From the IMG/VR virus record IMGVR_UViG_3300008114_000067, positions 1 to 36,641 of that record: a stretch of 36,641 bases of DNA; one strand, given 5' to 3'. The DNA comes from a virus. The notes under the pieces are model-generated. The model worked only from the letters and a program-made list of their open reading frames with translations. It was not told the origin of the DNA and ran no database searches. Of this stretch, positions 1 to 7,810 are shown piece by piece (position 1 is the stretch's first letter; each line of letters starts with the position of its first letter). The translations under genes and the position numbers were made by a program.

Positions 1-37
1 CTAAGCGCAACCTCAATTCGCAAAAAGGAGTTCGGTA

Positions 38-628
38 ATGTTCGGAGAAGACTTCATTGAGCGCCATGCGCCCGCGCTCTTCAAGCCGCTTAACCTTGGC
101 TTCAACGTCGCTACAGTGGCGATGGCTAGGGCCGTGCTCCCTCGCGGATGGCGAGTTGAGGACTGCTATCTTTCGGCCCCTTCAAACCTGCCTGAACTTA
201 ACCGCGCTATGCGGGAGGAAGGCATGGTCGTTTGGTCCGGAGGATCAGACGAGACGATCTACGCTGATAAGGAAGTGAACTACGCTGCTCGCGCTTGGCA
301 TGACGCCGTGCACTGGCACCATCAACTCCCGTTCACTGTAGCTGGCGAGGCGGCGACCGCTTATGTCCAGATTGCCCAACTCCTCAACAGGTATGAACAT
401 GATGACGAAGTAGAGGAGTTCGCCGCCCTCATCCTGACGGAAGTTATAGGCCAGCAAATCTACAGCATCCAGCACGGGGATTTTCCGGACGATCAGCGGA
501 CATTCACTGAGTGGAACCTCGATTGCTGGCGAGGTCTCGCTGGCCGGGTGTGTATCGCCCTTGGCGATGAGCCTCTGGACCGCTACGCTCTTGACCTTGC
601 CGGCATTCACTTCGGAAAGCCCGCGTAA
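38..628 (+). CDS. Hypothetical phage protein with His-rich motif (196 aa)
   Basis: Function not recognised. The ATG has a clear ribosome binding site, AAGGAG at 25-30, seven bases upstream. The protein is soluble, with no signal peptide or membrane segment. The conspicuous part is around residues 88-105: a His-rich stretch AWHDAVHWHHQLPF followed shortly by AGE. The spacing HDxxHWHH...GE recalls small conserved proteins of unknown function in other tailed phages, and it could bind a metal, but no metallo-enzyme family can be named. It is the first of four genes that touch or nearly touch, all before the first phage promoter, so it is probably an early gene. The reading frame is convincing from its binding site and composition; the role is unknown. 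Confidence 0.85.
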   Translation: MFGEDFIERHAPALFKPLNLGFNVATVAMARAVLPRGWRVEDCYLSAPSNLPELNRAMREEGMVVWSGGSDETIYADKEVNYAARAWHDAVHWHHQLPFTVAGEAATAYVQIAQLLNRYEHDDEVEEFAALILTEVIGQQIYSIQHGDFPDDQRTFTEWNLDCWRGLAGRVCIALGDEPLDRYALDLAGIHFGKPA

Positions 629-656
629 TCCGGGTATGTCAAAAGGAAACTATCCA

Positions 657-1328
657 ATGAACACCGCGATTGAAACCCTTGTCGCTAAGTGGGCAGAGCC
701 CGACGGTATCCCGATTAAGGGCTTTCTGATCGGAGCTGACGGTTGTATGTGCGCCCAAGGGCAAGCGCTGCATTACATCGGCGGCTGGAGCCCAGAACGA
801 CTTCGTAACACGACACAAGCGTTCGCGGATATGCAGACGGGCCGTCTGCTTGGTATCAGCGTATCACATGCGATTTTGCTCCGGCTGGTTAACGACCATC
901 ACCCCGGAGCACCGTCTGTAGTTTTGACAGACCCGGCTAAGGTACTCGGGGATCAAGCCGAAACCGTGCTGGCGTTCTGGCGGCATCTTGACCGGATGAC
1001 GCCGTGGGAATGGGACACCATCCGGACCCGGACGCCGGCGGACGCCAGATTGGGCAGACCCTTCAGGAGCCCCGAACATGAAGCCCTACGGGCTAACGTA
1101 CATGACGCCAGCTTCGCCGCCGTAGGGGCAGACGCCGCAGGCAATGCATGGCAGGCTGCCGCCTCTCGGGCCGCAATAGAAATGGCGGGGCGGTCCTCGG
1201 GAGAGGCGACCAATGAAATCCAAGGCGCGCGCATCCTGCGTGAGAGCGGTCAGCCCTTCACCTTCCTGCCCATGTTCGGCTTTGCTGATCCTGAGGCTAT
1301 CCTCGCAAAGGAGGCGCAACATGACTGA
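657..1328 (+). CDS. Hypothetical phage protein (223 aa)
   Basis: Function not recognised. The start chosen is the ATG at 657 because AAGGA at 643-647 lies nine bases upstream; an in-frame ATG at 636 would add seven residues but has no such site. The N-terminal half contains a compact GADGCMCAQGQAL segment with two Cys, followed by a helical region. The middle (residues about 140-190) is Ala-rich, and the C-terminus is probably a separate short segment. It has no membrane segment. It follows the His-rich gene after 28 bases and overlaps the next gene by eight bases (ATGACTGA), so the set is probably translated from one early transcript. I cannot connect it to a known family. Confidence 0.82.
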   Translation: MNTAIETLVAKWAEPDGIPIKGFLIGADGCMCAQGQALHYIGGWSPERLRNTTQAFADMQTGRLLGISVSHAILLRLVNDHHPGAPSVVLTDPAKVLGDQAETVLAFWRHLDRMTPWEWDTIRTRTPADARLGRPFRSPEHEALRANVHDASFAAVGADAAGNAWQAAASRAAIEMAGRSSGEATNEIQGARILRESGQPFTFLPMFGFADPEAILAKEAQHD

Positions 1329-1650
1329 CTGGATCAAACACAACGGCGGACCCCAGCCAGTCGGGGATGATGTGTGGGTGGAGGTCGATGAGGGCCATAT
1401 CGACTATCTTGTCGGCCCGGCCCGCGATTTTGAATGGGACCGCGTGGAGTGGTTCCGATGGAACATTATTAACCAGCACCTGATCGACGCCGCCCGTCTT
1501 GAGGGCATCCGGCTAGGGCTGGAGGCTGCTGCAAAAGCTGCGCTCCTAAACTCTCACGCGGAGCCCTTTGACCTGAAATACATTGACGCCGTGTGGTCCT
1601 CTATCCGCGCCTTAGACCCCGCCACCATCGCAAAGGAGGCTGACCAGTGA
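1321..1650 (+). CDS. Small hypothetical phage protein (109 aa)
   Basis: Function not recognised. The ATG at 1321 is preceded by AAAGGAGG, a strong ribosome binding site, and overlaps the stop of the previous gene in the eight-base junction ATGACTGA. An in-frame start at 1213 would place 36 residues entirely inside the upstream gene and is rejected. The protein is acidic and Trp-rich in its N-terminal half (several W-F-R-W and E-W clusters at about residues 35-48), then helical and Ala-rich. It carries no recognisable catalytic motif, signal peptide or membrane span. Its end overlaps the GTG start of the next gene by four bases, suggesting coupled translation in an early operon. Confidence 0.83.
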   Translation: MTDWIKHNGGPQPVGDDVWVEVDEGHIDYLVGPARDFEWDRVEWFRWNIINQHLIDAARLEGIRLGLEAAAKAALLNSHAEPFDLKYIDAVWSSIRALDPATIAKEADQ

Positions 1651-1820
1651 ACTTCCGACGCCCTACCGCCTCAGACCTGCCCGTCCGCTTCGTCGGACAC
1701 GTTATGCCAAGTCATCCCGCCCGGCCTGTTACAGACTGGATGGAAGCGACAAGGTACCGACCGGACCAAAAGGAGCGGTCCTACGTTTGGCCGAACCTAA
1801 CACGGAAAGTTCCGTACTAA
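1647..1820 (+). CDS. Small basic hypothetical protein (57 aa, GTG start)
   Basis: A short gene supported by context: GTG at 1647 overlaps the preceding stop in GTGA, and a good AAAGGAGG site lies about eight bases upstream. The frame is open for 57 codons to TAA at 1818-1820. The product is rich in Arg and Pro (it begins MNFRRPTASDLP) and carries several aromatic residues. It shows no known motif. It is the last gene before the first phage RNA polymerase promoter at 1825, so it ends the early block. It could be a small host-takeover protein, as is common at this place in T7-like phages, but that is inference from position only. Confidence 0.65.
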   Translation: MNFRRPTASDLPVRFVGHVMPSHPARPVTDWMEATRYRPDQKERSYVWPNLTRKVPY

Positions 1821-1824
1821 CGAA

Positions 1825-1843
1825 TTGATACCATCGGGCTCAC
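1825..1843 (+). promoter_or_regulatory. Phage RNA polymerase promoter, copy 1
   Basis: Contains TGATACCATCGGGC (1826-1839), found exactly three times in the window, each time between genes and on the coding strand. Aligned with the T7 promoter at its GGG start, it shares C at -5, A at -3, T at -2 and GGG at +1 to +3. It begins five bases after the stop of the preceding gene and about 112 bases before the next start. The likely transcription start is G1836. It would serve the middle genes, and by read-through the replication genes and the polymerase itself. Confidence 0.75.
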
Positions 1844-1865
1844 GAATTCCGACATCTCGAAAGCT

Positions 1866-1930
1866 GACAGGCTGGCAACCCCGGCCTGTCTACTGTCCAG
1901 ATGGACGCCGTTCCGGGGAATAGTCCCCGG
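1866..1930 (+). other. Two RNA hairpins in the leader of promoter 1
   Basis: Two stem-loops lie between the promoter and the start codon at 1951. The first pairs 1866-1875 with 1881-1890 (10 pairs, one G-U, five-base loop CAACC). The second pairs 1913-1919 with 1924-1930 (seven perfect pairs, loop ATAG). Neither is followed by a U tract, so they are not simple intrinsic terminators. They could protect the 5' end of the message or be processing sites. The region 1821-1950 otherwise holds only the promoter and, near its end, the AAAGGAAA binding site of the next gene. Confidence 0.6.
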
Positions 1931-1950
1931 GTAACAAAAGGAAACTGACT

Positions 1951-2292
1951 ATGGCTAAGACCGTTCAAGAACAACTCGACGCCGCCTTGGCTCGCGTCGA
2001 AAAGCTGCGTGCCAAGCTTAACGCCGTGACCATCCTCGCTAACGTCGATGTGGGTAATCGCGTTGAGTTCACCTTTGGCCGCGCCGAAAAGAAGCGTACC
2101 CTGTCGGGTGTCGTTATCGCCGTTGGCGAGGATGCTAAGGCTGGTAAGCTGGCCGCTATCCAGTCCGGTGAAGGTATGGATGTCACGACCTATAAGGTCC
2201 GCTTTGCCGACATCACCACGAACTTCGACGCCCCGGAAGGCGAAGTCTCTGACGACGCCGGTATCGAGGCGGACCCGCTGTCAGAGGCGTAA
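1951..2292 (+). CDS. Hypothetical protein: coiled-coil plus small beta domain (113 aa)
   Basis: Function not recognised. The ATG is preceded by AAAAGGAAA. Residues about 1-27 (after MAKTVQEQ) form a probable amphipathic coiled coil with repeated Leu and Ala. Residues about 30-92 are predicted mostly beta: a GNRVEFTFGRAEKKR segment, then GVVIAV, a Gly-rich turn and YKVRFAD. This looks like a small SH3/KOW-like barrel. The C-terminus is strongly acidic. It is the first gene after promoter 1 and its double-hairpin leader, so it should be strongly expressed once the phage polymerase is made. The fold assignment is by eye only; a nucleic-acid or protein-binding accessory role is a guess. Confidence 0.85.
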   Translation: MAKTVQEQLDAALARVEKLRAKLNAVTILANVDVGNRVEFTFGRAEKKRTLSGVVIAVGEDAKAGKLAAIQSGEGMDVTTYKVRFADITTNFDAPEGEVSDDAGIEADPLSEA

Positions 2293-2330
2293 TCGCCTCA
2301 TATCACGACCGATATACGAACTAGAGACGC

Positions 2331-2356
2331 GCGCCCCGGCAATCCTGCTGGGGCGC
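2331..2356 (+). other. Intergenic RNA hairpin, 11-bp stem
   Basis: Bases 2331-2341 pair with 2346-2356 (11 pairs including one G-U), with the four-base loop ATCC. It sits in the 81-base gap between two middle genes. No T-run follows (the next bases are TAGCCTAAGG), so it is a stable spacer hairpin, perhaps a processing or pausing site, rather than a classic terminator. Confidence 0.55.
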
Positions 2357-2373
2357 TAGCCTAAGGACCATCA

Positions 2374-2649
2374 ATGTCTAGAACCCTCGCCGTAACTCGC
2401 GCTCTTGTGAATTACACCATCAATCTGCATTCCTCCGGTCTTCGTAAGGCCGTTGCCAAGGCGGAAGCTGTCGCCCCGGAATTCGAGCGGCGCGCTAATC
2501 GTCTGTATGACCTCATGTCGAAGATCACTGAGGAACTTTCAGCCCGTGCTGAGCAGCACGTTGACAGCGCCTATAAGGCTCGCCGTCACGCTAAGAACCT
2601 CCGGTCTGCTGCTGTTGAAGAACTGCGGCAACTTCGCCGTAAGCTTTAA
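2374..2649 (+). CDS. Small all-helical basic protein (91 aa)
   Basis: Function not recognised. The ATG follows AAGGACC about five bases upstream. The whole protein is predicted helical: two long amphipathic segments rich in Ala, Arg, Lys and Leu, ending in the very basic ELRQLRRKL. It has no Cys, no membrane span and no catalytic motif. High positive charge and helical content would suit a nucleic-acid-binding or dimeric coiled-coil protein, but no family is recognisable. It follows a stable hairpin and is followed after two bases by the next gene, within the middle-gene cluster just upstream of the primase. Confidence 0.83.
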   Translation: MSRTLAVTRALVNYTINLHSSGLRKAVAKAEAVAPEFERRANRLYDLMSKITEELSARAEQHVDSAYKARRHAKNLRSAAVEELRQLRRKL

Positions 2650-2651
2650 CC

Positions 2652-2921
2652 GTGTCCCTCAAGCACACGAACGATATGCTCCGGGGCTTGGGACTTAACG
2701 TCCCGGCTTCGGACGATGACTGCATGGTCACGAACTACGACTACCTGTCTGGACAAGAGGTTCGGTACAGCACAGACGAGGACGACCGTGCTATCATGGA
2801 TGCAGCGGGCTGGGATGTGGATAGCACCCCTGTTGACGTTTTCATGGAAGCCCCTGTGGGCATGGCCCTTGTAGTGGCGCAAGCAATGGAACGAGACAAT
2901 GACAGCCGTGATCATCGGTGA
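2652..2921 (+). CDS. Small acidic hypothetical protein (89 aa, GTG start)
   Basis: Function not recognised. The start at GTG 2652, two bases after the preceding stop, has only a weak ribosome binding site, so translation is probably coupled to the upstream gene; an in-frame ATG at 2685 is the alternative. The product is notably acidic in its middle (residues about 20-50 carry many Asp and Glu, including an EDDRAIMD stretch) and ends in a basic tail. Its end overlaps the next small gene by 23 bases. An acidic small protein in the early-middle region could be an inhibitor or DNA mimic, but nothing beyond charge supports this. Confidence 0.72.
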   Translation: MSLKHTNDMLRGLGLNVPASDDDCMVTNYDYLSGQEVRYSTDEDDRAIMDAAGWDVDSTPVDVFMEAPVGMALVVAQAMERDNDSRDHR

Positions 2922-3048
2922 TTTCATTGACCGCCGCGTTGCCCAGATGGACGCAGAAGCTAGGGCCAGAGAGTACCGCAAGAAACAACAGGACATCGCG
3001 GACAGTATGAGACCGCGTAAGCCAAAGGTCGCTAAGAAGGAAGACTGA
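2899..3048 (+). CDS. Tiny basic protein ahead of primase (49 aa)
   Basis: A 49-codon frame from ATG 2899 to TGA 3046-3048. It overlaps the preceding gene by 23 bases, and its stop shares one base with the primase start (TGATG), a typical coupled junction. The product has a short hydrophobic N-terminus, MTAVIIGDFI, and then becomes strongly basic with many Arg and Lys, ending KPKVAKKED. It is too short to assign to a family. Removing it would leave a 126-base gap in an otherwise gapless region, and the precise overlap with the primase start favours it being real. Function unknown. Confidence 0.6.
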   Translation: MTAVIIGDFIDRRVAQMDAEARAREYRKKQQDIADSMRPRKPKVAKKED

Positions 3049-3860
3049 TGCTCGATCCCGCAGGATGGCTAAGCAAGGCTCAAGCCCTGCCAGAAGGTAA
3101 GCGAAAGCGCACTACCCATGATTGCGGGCCGGGAACAGTCCTGATTGTAGACCACAAGGAAGCGGGCTGGGGCGCTTGGTGCCACCGATGCAACGAACCG
3201 GGATGGGTACCTAAACCTCCGGAGAACCTCTCCGAGAGGATTGAGCGCCTTCGTAAGCAGGCCATTGCAGAAGCGGAGATAGAGCGCGACTTGCGCCCGC
3301 CTATGCCTGCGAACTTCGTCCCAACCACATGGCCGCTGATCCCTAGGGTCTGGCTTTACAAGGCGGGCATATCCAACGAACGGATAATGCAATGCGGCTT
3401 CTACTATCACGAGCCGACAAAGCGCGTTGTCCTGCCTGTCACATCAGATGGCAAGCTTGTCTATTGGCAAGCGCGAGGCTTCGACAAAGACGGGACTAAG
3501 TACATCAACCCTGCGGTTGACCGTACAAAGCTAGTGGCTAAGTACGGAGCCGGTCCTGTGATCGTATTGACAGAGGATATTCTATCCGCCGTGCGGGTAG
3601 GCGAAGTTACTGAGGCTTGGTCTATCCTAGGAACATCGCTACCTGATCCTGTGTTGAACCAACTTATGCTGGCAGATAAGCCTGTCAGAGTGTGGTTAGA
3701 CCCGGATGCATCAGGCCGCAAAGGTTCGAGCAAGGCTGTTAAGGCTTTGCGAACTATCGGCATAGACGCTAAGCCGGTGTACTCAGAACGAGACCCAAAA
3801 TTTCATAGCAAAGAGGAGATAGCTTCTGTCCTTGGACTTGACCCTGCTGCGGCTCCTTAG
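3048..3860 (+). CDS. DNA primase (zinc-binding plus TOPRIM domains, 270 aa)
   Basis: Synthesises RNA primers for lagging-strand replication. Residues 24-48 form a zinc-binding module (H24xC26 with C45xxC48), which recognises the priming site in this family. A TOPRIM-type catalytic core follows: the acidic motif VLTEDILSAV (E176) and the DxD motif WLDPD (D218, D220). The length and domain order match the N-terminal half of T7 gp4; here, as in phiKMV-like phages, the helicase is a separate gene. The ATG has AAGGA five bases upstream and overlaps the preceding stop. The gene's 3' end overlaps the helicase frame by 29 bases. The assignment is firm from motifs and neighbours. Confidence 0.93.
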   Translation: MLDPAGWLSKAQALPEGKRKRTTHDCGPGTVLIVDHKEAGWGAWCHRCNEPGWVPKPPENLSERIERLRKQAIAEAEIERDLRPPMPANFVPTTWPLIPRVWLYKAGISNERIMQCGFYYHEPTKRVVLPVTSDGKLVYWQARGFDKDGTKYINPAVDRTKLVAKYGAGPVIVLTEDILSAVRVGEVTEAWSILGTSLPDPVLNQLMLADKPVRVWLDPDASGRKGSSKAVKALRTIGIDAKPVYSERDPKFHSKEEIASVLGLDPAAAP

Positions 3861-5121
3861 GACGCGCGAGCGTTACGAGAAGCTGATACGAGCAGTGCCA
3901 AAGCATGTGCTCGACATTAAGACCCAAACTATTCTGGATGACTTCGGTAAGTTCTACCGTGAATTCCCTGACGTTAATGCTTTCGGTCATGACGAGTTCT
4001 GGCTGTGGTTCAAGACGTTCGGGCATCCTAAGCTAAACGACGAAGCAAGGGCACTCTACGAAGGTTTGCTGAAAAAGATACACGAGCCTGTTCCGCCGGA
4101 AGTTGAGGCCGGTCTAATGAATAGGCTTATCGCCGCAGACACTGCCAGCAAGCTTGTAACTATCGCTGAGAAGTTCAACGATGGAGACGAGATCGACCTT
4201 CTGCCCGTCCTCCGCGCTACAGTGGAGCAATTCGAGCTGGACACAAACCGCAAGGTTAAGACCCCGTGGGTGCGTGACAGTATTGAGGATTTGCTTAAGG
4301 ACGACGAGAACGACAAGGGCTTTCATTGGAGGCTTGAGCCTCTTAACCTGTCTATGCGCCCCCTTAGACCCGGAGACTTCGGGATTGTAGCGGGACGCCC
4401 TGACAAGGGTAAGACCACGTTCCTGACGGATCAGCTAACGCACTTCGCTTTGCAGGTAGACACCCTGTTCCCCGGGGAGCAACGCTGTATCCTGTGGTTC
4501 AACAATGAAGGACCCGGCAAGCGCATTGTCTCGCGCATGTATCAGTCCGCGTTGAACGCAAGCACTTCTGAACTGGTTAAACTCAGCCAAGCTGGGACGA
4601 TCCGTCAGGAGTACCTTAAGGCTACAGGCGGTAGGCCAGACGTGTTGCGGGTGTTTGATATCCATGACTTCTGGAACCATGAGGTAGAGGATATCATCCG
4701 GTCAACGCCTCCCGCTATGATCGTGTTCGACATGGTGGACAACATCCGTTTCGGAGGTGCTGCAAACAACAATGGGCAGCGCACTGACCAGTTGCTTGAA
4801 GCCATGTACCAATGGGCGCGAGTTATCGCTGTGAAGCATGACTGCCCGGTGCTAGCTGCTAGCCAGATCAGCGCTGACGGAGAGAACCTTGCGTACCCGA
4901 CACTAGCGATGCTTAAGGACAGCAAGACCGGAAAGCAAGGTGCTGCTGACTTCATCCTGACTATCGGGGCTATAGACGATTTCCCTAACTCAAGGTATCT
5001 TGGTCTGACCAAGAACAAACTCGCCCGCGAAGGTGGGCCTAAAAACCCAAAAGCGGAGGTTATCTTTGATGGGACACGAGGACGGTACGTCGTGCCTTCC
5101 GAGTTTAATGGAGCACAATAA
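3832..5121 (+). CDS. Replicative DNA helicase, DnaB/gp4 type (429 aa)
   Basis: Hexameric 5'-3' helicase that unwinds DNA at the fork with the polymerase and primase. The RecA-like ATPase lies in the C-terminal half: Walker A GRPDKGKTT (residues 188-196, K194), Walker B MIVFDMVDN (D300), and a later ASQIS segment typical of DnaB-family motif H3. The N-terminal 150 residues are helical and correspond to the linker domain. The start is uncertain: no ATG exists near the junction, and TTG at 3832 is the first start after an in-frame stop at 3820; GAGGAG lies about 14 bases upstream, a long spacing. The frame is +1 relative to primase, so coupling or a frameshift fusion is possible. Confidence 0.93.
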   Translation: MDLTLLRLLRTRERYEKLIRAVPKHVLDIKTQTILDDFGKFYREFPDVNAFGHDEFWLWFKTFGHPKLNDEARALYEGLLKKIHEPVPPEVEAGLMNRLIAADTASKLVTIAEKFNDGDEIDLLPVLRATVEQFELDTNRKVKTPWVRDSIEDLLKDDENDKGFHWRLEPLNLSMRPLRPGDFGIVAGRPDKGKTTFLTDQLTHFALQVDTLFPGEQRCILWFNNEGPGKRIVSRMYQSALNASTSELVKLSQAGTIRQEYLKATGGRPDVLRVFDIHDFWNHEVEDIIRSTPPAMIVFDMVDNIRFGGAANNNGQRTDQLLEAMYQWARVIAVKHDCPVLAASQISADGENLAYPTLAMLKDSKTGKQGAADFILTIGAIDDFPNSRYLGLTKNKLAREGGPKNPKAEVIFDGTRGRYVVPSEFNGAQ

Positions 5122-5419
5122 CACAGACCCGCTGTGGCAGCGGTCGCAAAGGATACGAGGGGCTTACCTCGCTATTCGCGGTAAGTGGGACTGGAGGAAG
5201 CATCCGTTCTGCCGTATGGAGCTAACTCCTCCATCGGGTAAGGGTGGCAAGGCTTGGCTTCCGTACACCCCTGACGAAGACGTTGGCCCTGCGGTAGAAG
5301 ATGTTGTGTGCTTCTACTACTCAGAAAATACAGTGCCTGAACATGGCCTAGGCGTTACGCACGTAGAGGCGAGGGTTGTAAGCGAGGGCCGTATAGTAGA
5401 GCAGTGGGTGCTAGAATGA
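5069..5419 (+). CDS. Hypothetical protein between helicase and polymerase (116 aa)
   Basis: Function not recognised. Two starts compete. ATG 5069 has GGAGG nine bases upstream, though this lies within helicase coding sequence. ATG 5108, 13 codons later, has no visible binding site but overlaps the helicase by only 14 bases. I list the first. The core (residues about 25-116) contains many Trp, Tyr and Pro residues and looks like a compact mixed or mostly beta domain. It has no membrane span or known catalytic motif. Its stop overlaps the DNA polymerase start as ATGA. Genes of this size at this place in phiKMV-like phages are usually unnamed; a replication accessory role is inferred from position only. 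Confidence 0.78.
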   Translation: MGHEDGTSCLPSLMEHNNTDPLWQRSQRIRGAYLAIRGKWDWRKHPFCRMELTPPSGKGGKAWLPYTPDEDVGPAVEDVVCFYYSENTVPEHGLGVTHVEARVVSEGRIVEQWVLE

Positions 5420-7809
5420 CGTACCCTAACTACGTTGTTTGGGACTTAGAGACCACCATCCGGTCGTCGTTCAAGCGGAAAGGAAATCCTTTCGATCCGC
5501 TTAACTTCGTTGTGATGTCTGGCTACAAGGCCAGAGACTCGTTGCATGTTGGCGGCGATTACTTCGGACGTAACCCTAAGCCCCACGACTGGTTCACCAA
5601 GCTTCTTGGGGGCCACAAGCTGCTTGTCGGACAGAACATCAAGTTCGACATCTTGTACGCCCTTGCGGACCAAGAGCACGGAGAAGCTAACCTCCGCGCT
5701 TGGATGGCGTGGGTAGCTTCTGGCGGGCTGGTGTGGGATATCCAGCTTGCGGAGTACCTGCTTAAAGGCATGGACCCTGCCGAGAACATGCTGTCCCTTG
5801 ACCAACTTGCGCCTAGATACGGCGGGAACCTAAAGTTCGATGAGGTAAAGGCTTTGTGGGAGGCAGGTGTAAGCACAGAAGATATCGACCCTAACTTGCT
5901 TAGGCGGTACCTGTGTGGCACGTCCGCACAAGACGGAACTCCCTTGGACCACGGAGACATCGGCAATACAGAGCTTGTCTTTAGGGGCCAGCTTGACATC
6001 GCCCGGGCTTGCGGTCAGGTGAAGTCCATCCTGCTTAACATGGGCTCATTGCTCTGCACAATCGAGATGGAGCGCAACGGTATGGCCGTTGACGTTCAAC
6101 TCGGTATGGAGCAGGCTAAGAAGCTAGAAGAGAAGATAGCAGAGCTTAGCGTAGAGCTTTCCTCCTACCTTCCGCCAGACCTTCCGTTCGCGTTTAACTG
6201 GGGGTCATCAAGGCAGAAGTCTGCTATCATCTTCGGCGGGAAGGTCAAGTACCAAGCCCGGGAGCCCATCCTTAACGAAGATGGAACTCAGGCGTACCCG
6301 CAGGTTGACGCTACCGTGTATCTGACAGAGGATGGCGAGCAGGTTGCCGCAGACGATCCGCGCCTTGAGGATTTGGGATGGAAGACACTGAACCTTTCAA
6401 CCTTCAAGTCCGGCAAGAACGCTGGAGAGTATAAGACCAAGAAGGTAAAGGTTCCAGACCTGACCCGCCCCAAGAGCCGGTGGGCTGACTTCTACTACGA
6501 GTTTCCCGGAGTAACAGAGCCTAAGAAAGCTTGGCAAGGTGCAGTTGAGGGTGTGTACTCCACATCATCAGAAGTTATCGCCGCGCTTTCAAACAGGGGC
6601 ATTCCGTTCTTGGAGTCTTTAGGCAAGGTGACTAGCCTTACCAAAGACCTGACGACGTACTATATCTCGACGGACGACGACGGTGAAAGCAAGGGAATGC
6701 TGACGCTTGTGCAAGCAGACGGTATCATTCACCACATGCTGAACCATACGTCTACTGTGACGGCTAGGTTTAGCTCTTCAAATCCTAACTTGCAGAACCT
6801 GCCCAAAGGCGACAAGTCCGACGTTAAGAGAATGTTCCGGTCTAGGTTTCAGTCTGGAAAGATTATCCAGTCAGACTTCTCTTCTCTCGAAGTGTACATT
6901 CAGGCAATTCTAACGAACTGCAAACAGCTTATCGAAGACCTTAAGCAAGGCTTGGATATGCACTGCGTCCGCGTTAGCCAGTCTGAGGGAATACCCTACG
7001 AAGAGGCCCTTCGTCTCTGCGTTACTGAGGCTATCAAGGAATGGAAGATCAAGCGCACCAAGGCCAAGATTTTCTCCTTCCAGAGAGCTTACGGCGCAGG
7101 TGCCAGCCTTATCGCTGAACAAACCGGAATGTCTCTTGAAGAAGTAGAGGCGCTGATTGCAGCAGAGAACGAGCGCTATCCCGAAATCGAGGCGTTCTAC
7201 ACTAAGCTGACAGAGAAGATCAAGGCGAACTCTATCCCGACGAGCATGTTCGCAAATCATCCGGATATACCGGGCCTCAAGTGCAACTTCCGCAAGTCGT
7301 TCTACCGGACGCCAGACAACAAGCTGTACTCTTACAGGGAGCAACCCGCTCCGGAGTTTCTGGCTAGGCGTGGCACGTCTACTTCGTTCTCTCCTACCGA
7401 GATCAAGAACTACATCGTTCAAGGCGAAGGCGGAGAATGGGCGAAGGCTGCTATGTGGTTGGCCGTTCGCGCCTTCTACAGTCGGAAGAACTTCGACGGA
7501 CTAGCCCTGCTAGTCAATCAGGTTCATGACGCCCTTTACGCAGATGCTGATGATAGCGTTGCTATCGAGGCTGCTGCTTTGCTGGAGGCTTGTATGCTGG
7601 CAGCATCGGACTTCATGGAGTACTACTTCGCTTGGCCTTGCCCCGTGCCGGTTCCATCTGACACGACTTGGGGGCGAACCATGATGGAAGAAGAGAGAAT
7701 GCCGGAAGGCTTTAGGCCCAAGGTCGCTGCTTACAGGCAGCAACTTAGGGCGGAATACATGGCTGGGTACGTGCCATCCTTCGACGTACCTTCAATCAAG
7801 GATAAGTGA
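5416..7809 (+). CDS. Family A DNA polymerase with 3'-5' exonuclease (797 aa)
   Basis: Replicative DNA polymerase of the T7 gp5/Pol I family. The N-terminal proofreading exonuclease is seen in WDLETT (D10, E12) and GQNIKFD (about residue 75). The polymerase domain has motif A SDFSSLE (D487), motif B with K551 and the Y559-G560 pair, and motif C QVHDAL (D705), so both metal-binding aspartates are present. Its length is somewhat above T7 gp5 (704 aa); an insertion at about residues 260-365 sits between the exonuclease and the palm. The ATG overlaps the preceding stop (ATGA); an upstream GTG at 5404 would add four residues. Nearby genes supply the primase, helicase, ssDNA-binding protein and exonuclease. 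Confidence 0.96.
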   Translation: MTYPNYVVWDLETTIRSSFKRKGNPFDPLNFVVMSGYKARDSLHVGGDYFGRNPKPHDWFTKLLGGHKLLVGQNIKFDILYALADQEHGEANLRAWMAWVASGGLVWDIQLAEYLLKGMDPAENMLSLDQLAPRYGGNLKFDEVKALWEAGVSTEDIDPNLLRRYLCGTSAQDGTPLDHGDIGNTELVFRGQLDIARACGQVKSILLNMGSLLCTIEMERNGMAVDVQLGMEQAKKLEEKIAELSVELSSYLPPDLPFAFNWGSSRQKSAIIFGGKVKYQAREPILNEDGTQAYPQVDATVYLTEDGEQVAADDPRLEDLGWKTLNLSTFKSGKNAGEYKTKKVKVPDLTRPKSRWADFYYEFPGVTEPKKAWQGAVEGVYSTSSEVIAALSNRGIPFLESLGKVTSLTKDLTTYYISTDDDGESKGMLTLVQADGIIHHMLNHTSTVTARFSSSNPNLQNLPKGDKSDVKRMFRSRFQSGKIIQSDFSSLEVYIQAILTNCKQLIEDLKQGLDMHCVRVSQSEGIPYEEALRLCVTEAIKEWKIKRTKAKIFSFQRAYGAGASLIAEQTGMSLEEVEALIAAENERYPEIEAFYTKLTEKIKANSIPTSMFANHPDIPGLKCNFRKSFYRTPDNKLYSYREQPAPEFLARRGTSTSFSPTEIKNYIVQGEGGEWAKAAMWLAVRAFYSRKNFDGLALLVNQVHDALYADADDSVAIEAAALLEACMLAASDFMEYYFAWPCPVPVPSDTTWGRTMMEEERMPEGFRPKVAAYRQQLRAEYMAGYVPSFDVPSIKDK

Positions 7810-7810
7810 T

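Noticed and set aside
1213-1320. N-terminal extension of the 109-aa gene from an upstream start
   Set aside because: The added residues overlap the preceding gene completely, and the ATG at 1321 has a strong AAAGGAGG site.
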